Source: Oscillospiraceae bacterium (GTDB lineage: Bacteria; Bacillota; Clostridia; Oscillospirales; Ruminococcaceae). From it: a stretch of 10,291 bases of DNA. The position numbers and the translations under genes were made by a program. A model generated the notes under the pieces. That model was not told where the DNA came from, did no database searches, and saw only the letters and a program-made list of their open reading frames with translations. How positions within the stretch are numbered: position 1 is the first letter of the stretch; each line of letters begins with the position of its first letter. Where the stretch lies: contig SFLS01000042.1 in assembly GCA_004554485.1 (NCBI GenBank), forward strand, positions 1-10,291, read 5' to 3'. Below, one piece after another: positions 6,806-10,291 of the stretch.

Positions 6806-6891
6806 CGGCCCCGCCGCAGGGCGGCGGCAAAGCCGCCGCCCGCCCGGGCAAAGCCCGGGACGCGCCGCGAAGCGGCGCGGCGGCGGGGCCG
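6806..6891 (+). repeat. Intergenic cloverleaf repeat, copy D
   Basis: An outer stem of 12 perfect pairs joins 6806-6817 (CGGCCCCGCCGC) to 6880-6891. Inside are three hairpins: 6819-6841 (10 bp, AAA loop), 6843-6859 (7 bp, AAA loop) and 6861-6879 (8 bp, GAA loop). Single unpaired bases A6818, G6842 and A6860 separate them. It lies between trmK and rqcH, both on the - strand, 19 bases after the trmK stop. The GNA-like loops are on the + strand, which would place it antisense to its neighbours, so orientation is uncertain. Confidence 0.82.
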
Positions 6892-6910
6892 GCTTGCGCC
6901 TTTTGCGGGG

Positions 6911-7594
6911 TCAGCGGTCGCGCAGCGCCAGCAGAAGCCGGGTGGCCTCCGCCAGCTGTTCGTTCCGCTCCGGGCCGGGGCGGGCTTCCACCAGGCCGGT
7001 AATGCGCCGCTGCAGACGGGTTAGCACCAGCGCGCGGTACTCCTCCGCCAGCGGGTCGACGGCAGGCGACACGGCGCCGAAGTAAAGAGCCTGTGGGGTG
7101 GCGGCGGTCACGCAGCCGGTGTACTGTGCCCGCAGGACGGTATACAGCCGGCCGGCGGCGCGGCAGCACCGTTCCTCCTGCAGGGTAAAGCGGTGCTCGT
7201 AAAGCCACCGGCGCAGATGCACGGGGCGGGTCATGGGCTGCAGCAGATAGGTGATGGATGGATTTTCGGTGTAGTCCCAGCGGGAGAGGATCTCGGAGAT
7301 CAGTTCGCCGCCCATACCGGCGATCACGACGGTATCCACCCCCACCGGGGCGATGCCGCACAGCCCGTTGGTCAGGCGGCACTCGCTTTGGGCCAGCAGG
7401 CCCCGCTCCGCCAGCAGGCGGCGCGCCTTTTCCAGCGGCCGGGCGTTGATATCGGCGGCGATGCCGTAGTCGCAGCGGCCGCTCTCCAGCAGAGCGGCGA
7501 TCAGCAGGCCGTGGTCGCAGCCGATGTCCGCCACCGTACGGCAGCGGGGAGTCATGGCGGCGATGGTGCCGAGCCGGGCGTCAAGATGCTCCAT
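6911..7594 (-). CDS. trmK: tRNA (adenine(22)-N(1))-methyltransferase TrmK
   Basis: TrmK uses S-adenosylmethionine to methylate N1 of adenine 22 in the tRNA D-loop. This 227-residue protein starts MEHLDARLGTIAAM and has the class I methyltransferase motif VADIGCDHG (residues 21-29), AADIN (46-50) and the family signature IAGMGGELI (91-99), followed by LLQPMTRPVHLRRWLYEHRF. The C-terminal third is helical and charged, as in relatives of about 230 residues. Two ATGs are possible. The one at 7594 lies 6 bases after AGGAGG, whereas the one at 7600 abuts it, so 7594 is chosen. A promoter is visible upstream. In Bacillus trmK is next to the NIF3-like gene yqfO; here that gene is at the far left on the opposite strand, suggesting rearrangement. 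Confidence 0.94.
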   Translation of the reverse strand: MEHLDARLGTIAAMTPRCRTVADIGCDHGLLIAALLESGRCDYGIAADINARPLEKARRLLAERGLLAQSECRLTNGLCGIAPVGVDTVVIAGMGGELISEILSRWDYTENPSITYLLQPMTRPVHLRRWLYEHRFTLQEERCCRAAGRLYTVLRAQYTGCVTAATPQALYFGAVSPAVDPLAEEYRALVLTRLQRRITGLVEARPGPERNEQLAEATRLLLALRDR

Positions 7595-7630
7595 GTTCAT
7601 CCTCCTGGTTGATCGGATTCCTAATATATA

Positions 7631-7659
7631 AGAATATCAATTTTGCGGCCTGCCGTCAA
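7631..7659 (-). promoter_or_regulatory. Sigma-A promoter of trmK
   Basis: On the - strand TTGACG (7659-7654) is followed by 17 bases and TATTCT (7636-7631). The trmK start is about 37 bases downstream of the -10 box. A second AT-rich candidate -10 (TATATT, 7628-7623) lies just beyond it. The region is clearly AT-richer than its surroundings. Position and spacing support it, but no transcript data are visible. Confidence 0.65.
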
Positions 7660-7731
7660 TGCGAAAAGGGGAGCCGGGATGGTAGGTTGCGAGGGTGGGG
7701 CCGGTGGCCGGGAGAATTCATAGAAAGTTCA

Positions 7732-7760
7732 TTGACAGCCATAGGGGGCTATGATAAGAT
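7732..7760 (+). promoter_or_regulatory. Sigma-A promoter of the deacetylase operon, with a dyad in the spacer
   Basis: TTGACA (7732-7737) is followed by exactly 17 bases and TAAGAT (7755-7760). The spacer holds a perfect 14-base dyad, CATAG-GGGG-CTATG (7740-7753), lying between the two boxes where a repressor or MerR-like activator could act. The first gene starts 63 bases downstream, leaving a short leader with further repeats. Confidence 0.72.
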
Positions 7761-7763
7761 GAA

Positions 7764-7788
7764 ACCGTACTAACCGTACTAATACAGT
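7764..7788 (+). promoter_or_regulatory. Tandem 9-base repeat and dyad at the transcription start, candidate operator
   Basis: Two exact adjacent copies of ACCGTACTA (7764-7772 and 7773-7781) begin four bases after the -10 box. The second copy with the bases after it forms an imperfect 16-base dyad, ACCGTACTAATACAGT (7773-7788), with 12 of 16 positions symmetric. GntR and other dimeric repressors use such sites around the start point. Which protein binds is not shown by the sequence. Confidence 0.5.
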
Positions 7789-7823
7789 TGTAACGGGGAA
7801 CCGGGAAGGGAGCAGGAAGGACC

Positions 7824-7940
7824 ATGAAAAAGAAGATGAATCCGGCCGTGCTGGCCGTACTGGCGATCGTGGCGGTAGGAATCGGCGCGCTGAGGCGGCG
7901 CAGAGAAAACAAAAATACGAAAGTAAGTGAGCAGGCATGA
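7824..7940 (+). CDS. 38-residue membrane microprotein
   Basis: I do not recognise this gene. It encodes 38 residues: a basic start MKKKMNPA, one hydrophobic segment (about residues 8-23, ending AVGIGAL), then a strongly basic stretch RRRRENKNTK. A single membrane helix with charged ends is likely. AGGAAGG precedes the ATG by three to four bases. Its TGA stop overlaps the ATG of the next gene (ATGA at 7937-7940), which suggests translational coupling and supports real translation. It is the first gene of the operon with the coiled-coil protein and the deacetylase, so it may be a membrane partner of these. Function is unknown. Confidence 0.62.
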   Translation: MKKKMNPAVLAVLAIVAVGIGALRRRRENKNTKVSEQA

Positions 7941-8212
7941 AGCGTACAATAGCTATGGCGCTGCTGGTACTGGCCATCGCGGCGGTGGGATGCTGGGGCG
8001 CTATGGGCTGGCTGCAGCAGAACCGGGAGACCCGTCGGCTGCAGACTGAATACGCCCAAGCGGAGGAGACCCGGCAGACCCTGCAGCAGGAAAAGGCGGA
8101 GCTGGAGCGGCAGCTGGATGAACTGACGCGGCAGAACACGGAGCAGAACGAAACGCTGCAGAGCTGGCGCCGGTGGAACGAAGAGCTGCAGCGGCTGACG
8201 GAGAACGGGTAA
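7937..8212 (+). CDS. Membrane-anchored coiled-coil protein
   Basis: I do not recognise a family. This 91-residue protein starts MKRTIAMALLVLAIAAVGC, a hydrophobic segment of about 20 residues after two basic residues. This is either a membrane anchor or a signal peptide with a weak lipobox (AVGC, Cys19). Residues about 30-88 are rich in Q, E, R and L with heptad-like spacing (LQQEKAELERQLDELTRQN), predicting a coiled coil outside the membrane. Short TM-plus-coil proteins include division proteins of the FtsB/FtsL/DivIC type, but nothing here decides for that. It overlaps the microprotein upstream by ATGA and ends 25 bases before the deacetylase, which has the same TM-plus-coil layout at its N-terminus. 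A complex of the two through their coils is plausible. Confidence 0.78.
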   Translation: MKRTIAMALLVLAIAAVGCWGAMGWLQQNRETRRLQTEYAQAEETRQTLQQEKAELERQLDELTRQNTEQNETLQSWRRWNEELQRLTENG

Positions 8213-8237
8213 GAGAGAAAAGGGAGGGATCGGACAG

Positions 8238-9143
8238 ATGGCTGCAACCGGACAAAAGAAAAAGAGCAGAACGCTGCCGGTGCTGCTCACCGTGCTGATG
8301 GTGGTGACGGCCGTTGCGGTGGGGCTGCGGATGAGGGATCCTTCCGGCGGGAAGGAGCAGGCGCTGGCCGGGGAGCTGGCGCAGCTGAACGCCGAAAACG
8401 ATGCGCTGCGGCAGCAGATGGAGACCCTGCGGCGGCAGGTGGAGGAGCAGGAGGATCTGCCGGGGGCAATCGAGGAGCAGAAGGCGGCCGGCTTTGCGCG
8501 GCTGGCGGCGCTGGAGCAGAAGATCCGGGCGGGGGAGAGCGACCAAAAGATCGCCTACCTGACCTTTGACGACGGCCCCTACGATACCGTGACCGACCGG
8601 GTGCTGGACATCCTGGCCGAAAAGGAGGTCCGCGCGACCTTTTTCCTGCGGTGCCGCCCCAACCACGAGGCGCAGATCCGGCGGGAGATCCGGGAGGGAC
8701 ACACCATAGCGAACCACAGCTATTCCCACAAGATCCGGGAGGTTTACCGTAGCGCCGACAGCTGCATCGACGAGGTGCGGCGGCAGCAGCAGTGGCTGAG
8801 TGAGACCTTCGGCGTGACGCCGGAGATTTACCGGTTCCCCGGCGGCAGCCCCACGGCACGGGGAGAGAAGGCGGCCATTGCGGCGGCGCTGGCGGCGGAC
8901 GGACTGGGCTATGTGGACTGGAACTGCGCGACCGGCGACGGCCTGCCGGGAGAGCTGACCCGCGATATGGCCTACAAAAATGCCATTCAGTCGGTAGGGG
9001 AGCAGAAGATTGTGGTGATGCTGATGCATGACTACAGCGCGGCGACCACCGACGCCCTGCCCCAGATCATCGACACGCTGCGGGAGAAGGGCTATCTGCT
9101 GATGCCGTTGTTCCGCGACAGCGTGATGATCAAAACCGCCTGA
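8238..9143 (+). CDS. Membrane-anchored polysaccharide deacetylase (CE4 / NodB fold)
   Basis: This 301-residue protein is a carbohydrate esterase family 4 enzyme, which removes acetyl groups from N-acetylglucosamine or N-acetylmuramic acid units, probably of peptidoglycan outside the membrane. After a basic start there is one membrane segment (about residues 13-30), then a coiled coil (about 39-96), then the NodB domain. Its motifs are complete: TFDDGP with catalytic Asp111 and metal ligand Asp112, HSYSH with metal ligands His160 and His164, RFPGG (Arg199), VDWN (Asp227-Trp228), and MLMHD with His264. AGGGAGGG precedes the ATG. It is the third gene of an operon with the microprotein and the coiled-coil protein under the promoter at 7732. 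The exact substrate is not readable from the sequence; lysozyme resistance or spore cortex roles are known for relatives. Confidence 0.92.
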   Translation: MAATGQKKKSRTLPVLLTVLMVVTAVAVGLRMRDPSGGKEQALAGELAQLNAENDALRQQMETLRRQVEEQEDLPGAIEEQKAAGFARLAALEQKIRAGESDQKIAYLTFDDGPYDTVTDRVLDILAEKEVRATFFLRCRPNHEAQIRREIREGHTIANHSYSHKIREVYRSADSCIDEVRRQQQWLSETFGVTPEIYRFPGGSPTARGEKAAIAAALAADGLGYVDWNCATGDGLPGELTRDMAYKNAIQSVGEQKIVVMLMHDYSAATTDALPQIIDTLREKGYLLMPLFRDSVMIKTA

Positions 9144-9174
9144 CGGCCGAAGAACCGTACAGGCCGAGAGACCC

Positions 9175-9276
9175 CCGCGCCCCGCAGCCCCGGCGCCCCC
9201 AGAGGGGGCGCCGGGGCGCCGGACAGCCGGCAGGCTGTCCGGCAGGCCGCCGCAGGCGGACTGCTGCGGGGCGCGG
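9175..9276 (+). repeat. Intergenic cloverleaf repeat, copy E
   Basis: This is the longest copy. A perfect 14-bp outer stem joins 9175-9188 (CCGCGCCCCGCAGC) to 9263-9276. It encloses three hairpins: 9189-9215 (12 bp, AGA loop), 9218-9243 (11 bp, GGCA loop) and 9244-9262 (8 positions with one G-A mismatch, GCA loop). Only two bases (9216-9217) are unpaired. It sits between the deacetylase gene and the GntR gene, both on the + strand. Two smaller GC-rich hairpins follow (GCCGGC pair near 9282-9300 and a 9-bp stem at 9302-9322). No T-run follows the element. Confidence 0.82.
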
Positions 9277-9356
9277 ATTTTGCCGGCTGCAGGGGCCGGC
9301 GGCGGGCGGCGCTGCCGCCTGCGGAATACCACCGAAGAAAGAAAGGAGAGACAGCC

Positions 9357-9728
9357 ATGATCCGTCTGGACCCCAGCAGCAGGATCCCCGTGTACCAGCA
9401 GATCAAGGAACAGATCACCGAACTGATCGTGATGGGCGTGTTCCCCACCGAAAGCCGTCTGCCCAGTGTGCGGGCGCTGGCGACCGAAACGGGACTGAAC
9501 CCCAACACCGTGCAGAAGGCCTATCAGGAGCTGGAAAGCGAAGGAATCATTTACACGGTAGGGGGCAAGGGCTGCTTTGTGGGCGGCCGGGAAAGCGCCG
9601 CCGCGGCCATCCGCCAAAAGGCGATGGACGAGCTGGCCCAGGCGCTGCGTCAGGGTCGGCTGGCCGGACTGGACCGGGCGATAGCCCAGGAATTGCTGGA
9701 ACAATGCTACGGAGGTGGGGAACCATGA
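9357..9728 (+). CDS. GntR family transcriptional regulator, YtrA type
   Basis: This 123-residue DNA-binding repressor belongs to the short YtrA branch of GntR proteins, which has a winged helix and only a small helical tail in place of a ligand domain. The N-terminus IPVYQQIKEQITELIVMGVF and the helix-turn-helix stretch LPSVRALATETGLNPNTVQK (residues 35-54), then AYQELESEGIIYTVGGKGCFV, are typical. Residues about 78-123 form the dimerising tail. AAAGGAG precedes the ATG by about 9 bases. Its stop overlaps the start of the ABC ATPase gene (ATGA, 9725-9728), the usual arrangement in which YtrA-type regulators repress their own transporter operon, often induced by cell-wall antibiotics. I see no clear promoter in the structured gap upstream, so it might be read from the deacetylase operon or from a weak promoter I missed. 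Confidence 0.93.
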   Translation: MIRLDPSSRIPVYQQIKEQITELIVMGVFPTESRLPSVRALATETGLNPNTVQKAYQELESEGIIYTVGGKGCFVGGRESAAAAIRQKAMDELAQALRQGRLAGLDRAIAQELLEQCYGGGEP

Positions 9729-10291
9729 TGAAAGCGACGAACCTCGTCAAGCGCTTTGAGGAAAAAACAGCGCTGGACGAACTGAATACCGAGATCCGCC
9801 GCGGCTGCATCTACGGGCTGGTAGGCCCCAACGGCAGCGGTAAATCCACCCTGATGCGGCTGATGTGCGGCGTTTACCGCCCGGACAGCGGCAGCATTAC
9901 GCTGGAGGGAGAGGAGGTCTTTGAGAATATCCGGGCGAAGGACAGGATCCTTTACCTCAGCGATGACCTGTACTTCCCGCCCAAGACCACCATCAGCGAG
10001 CTGATGCAGTTCTACCGGGGGCTGTACTCCGGCTTTTCGGCGGAGACCTATCAGAAGCTGTGCGGTTGCTTCCCGCTGGAAGCCAAAAAGCCGCTTTCCA
10101 CCTTCAGTAAAGGGATGCGGCGGCAGGCCGCGCTGCTGGTGGCGCTGAGCTGCCATGCCGACTATCTGCTGCTGGATGAGGCCTTTGACGGGCTGGACCC
10201 CGTCATCCGGCTGATGGTGAAAAAGCTGCTGGCCGAGGAGATCGCCCAGCGGGGGGCCACCGTGGTCATCAGCAGCCACAACCTGCGGGAG
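9725..10291 (+). CDS. ABC transporter ATP-binding protein (3' truncated by window)
   Basis: The first 189 residues of an ABC ATPase of the YtrB/BcrA-like kind are present, and the gene runs off the right edge. Visible motifs are Walker A GPNGSGKST (34-42), a signature FSKGMRRQ (127-134) in place of LSGGQ, Walker B YLLLDEAFDGLDP (147-159) and the H-switch SSHNLRE with His185. The region after the first lobe reads LYLSDDLYFPPKTT, without the usual Q-loop glutamine, as is common in this group. GGAGG lies 9 bases before the first ATG (9725) and 12 before the second (9728), so the first is chosen. Membrane permease genes would be expected just beyond the window. The substrate is unknown; export or response to cell-envelope stress is inferred from the YtrA-type partner. 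Confidence 0.93.
   Translation, partial: MMKATNLVKRFEEKTALDELNTEIRRGCIYGLVGPNGSGKSTLMRLMCGVYRPDSGSITLEGEEVFENIRAKDRILYLSDDLYFPPKTTISELMQFYRGLYSGFSAETYQKLCGCFPLEAKKPLSTFSKGMRRQAALLVALSCHADYLLLDEAFDGLDPVIRLMVKKLLAEEIAQRGATVVISSHNLRE

Noticed and set aside
5816..7024. Plus-strand open frame of 402 codons opposite rqcH and trmK
   Set aside because: It is rich in Q, A, G and R, as expected for the complement of these genes, crosses cloverleaf copy D and has no family features.
626..9276. The five hairpin clusters as a CRISPR array or as ordinary rho-independent terminators
   Set aside because: They are separated by genes, lack constant repeats with unique spacers, and lack T-runs. The repeated three-arm-in-one-stem layout is not explained by simple terminators.
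8001..9704. Long minus-strand open frame of 567 codons opposite the deacetylase and GntR genes
   Set aside because: It is antisense to two genes with complete family motifs, has no recognisable domain, and arises from high GC codon bias.

Overview
The window looks like a GC-rich chromosome segment of a Bacillota (Clostridia) gut-type bacterium, probably of the Oscillospiraceae/Ruminococcaceae kind. The grounds are the gene set (CutA-inserted NIF3, BirA-type control of BioY, RqcH, TrmK, a YtrA-type GntR with its ABC ATPase), strong AGGAGG-like ribosome binding sites, sigma-A promoters with 17-base spacers, and high GC. The genus is inference only.

Layout. Positions 1-2261 (+ strand) hold the 3' part of a NIF3/YqfO family gene and a complete phosphoglucomutase/phosphomannomutase. 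Positions 2262-3382 hold no intact gene: a 34-base perfect palindrome, a stretch with nothing recognisable, a GNAT acetyltransferase pseudogene and several hairpins. Positions 3383-7594 (- strand) hold, in transcription order, trmK, a frameshifted rqcH, a TraX-family membrane protein, and bioY behind its own BirA-type operator and promoter. A divergent promoter region (7595-7823) separates trmK from a + strand operon: a 38-residue membrane microprotein, a membrane-anchored coiled-coil protein overlapping it by ATGA, and a membrane-anchored coiled-coil polysaccharide deacetylase. After a further intergenic element comes a YtrA-type GntR repressor coupled by ATGA to an ABC transporter ATPase that runs off the window.

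The most unusual signal is not a gene. Five intergenic gaps (626-712, 3274-3357, 4936-5014, 6806-6891, 9175-9276) each carry one copy of an element of about 80-100 bases that can fold as a cloverleaf: an outer stem of 10-14 bp, usually containing CCGCAG paired with CTGCGG, enclosing exactly three hairpin arms with loops of 3-4 bases (mostly GAA, GCA or AAA) and almost no unpaired junction bases. Arm sequences differ between copies but stay self-complementary, as expected if the fold and not the sequence is kept. All copies lie downstream of a gene or between co-directional genes, and none in the two promoter regions recognised here. I do not recognise this family.

How the genes work together. 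TrmK (tRNA m1A22) and RqcH (ribosome quality control) are translation-related, but rqcH has lost part of its C-terminal domain or contains an assembly error. BioY imports biotin under repression by biotin-bound BirA. The 7824-9143 operon probably modifies cell-wall glycan outside the membrane. The GntR/ABC pair is typical of envelope-stress-responsive transporters.
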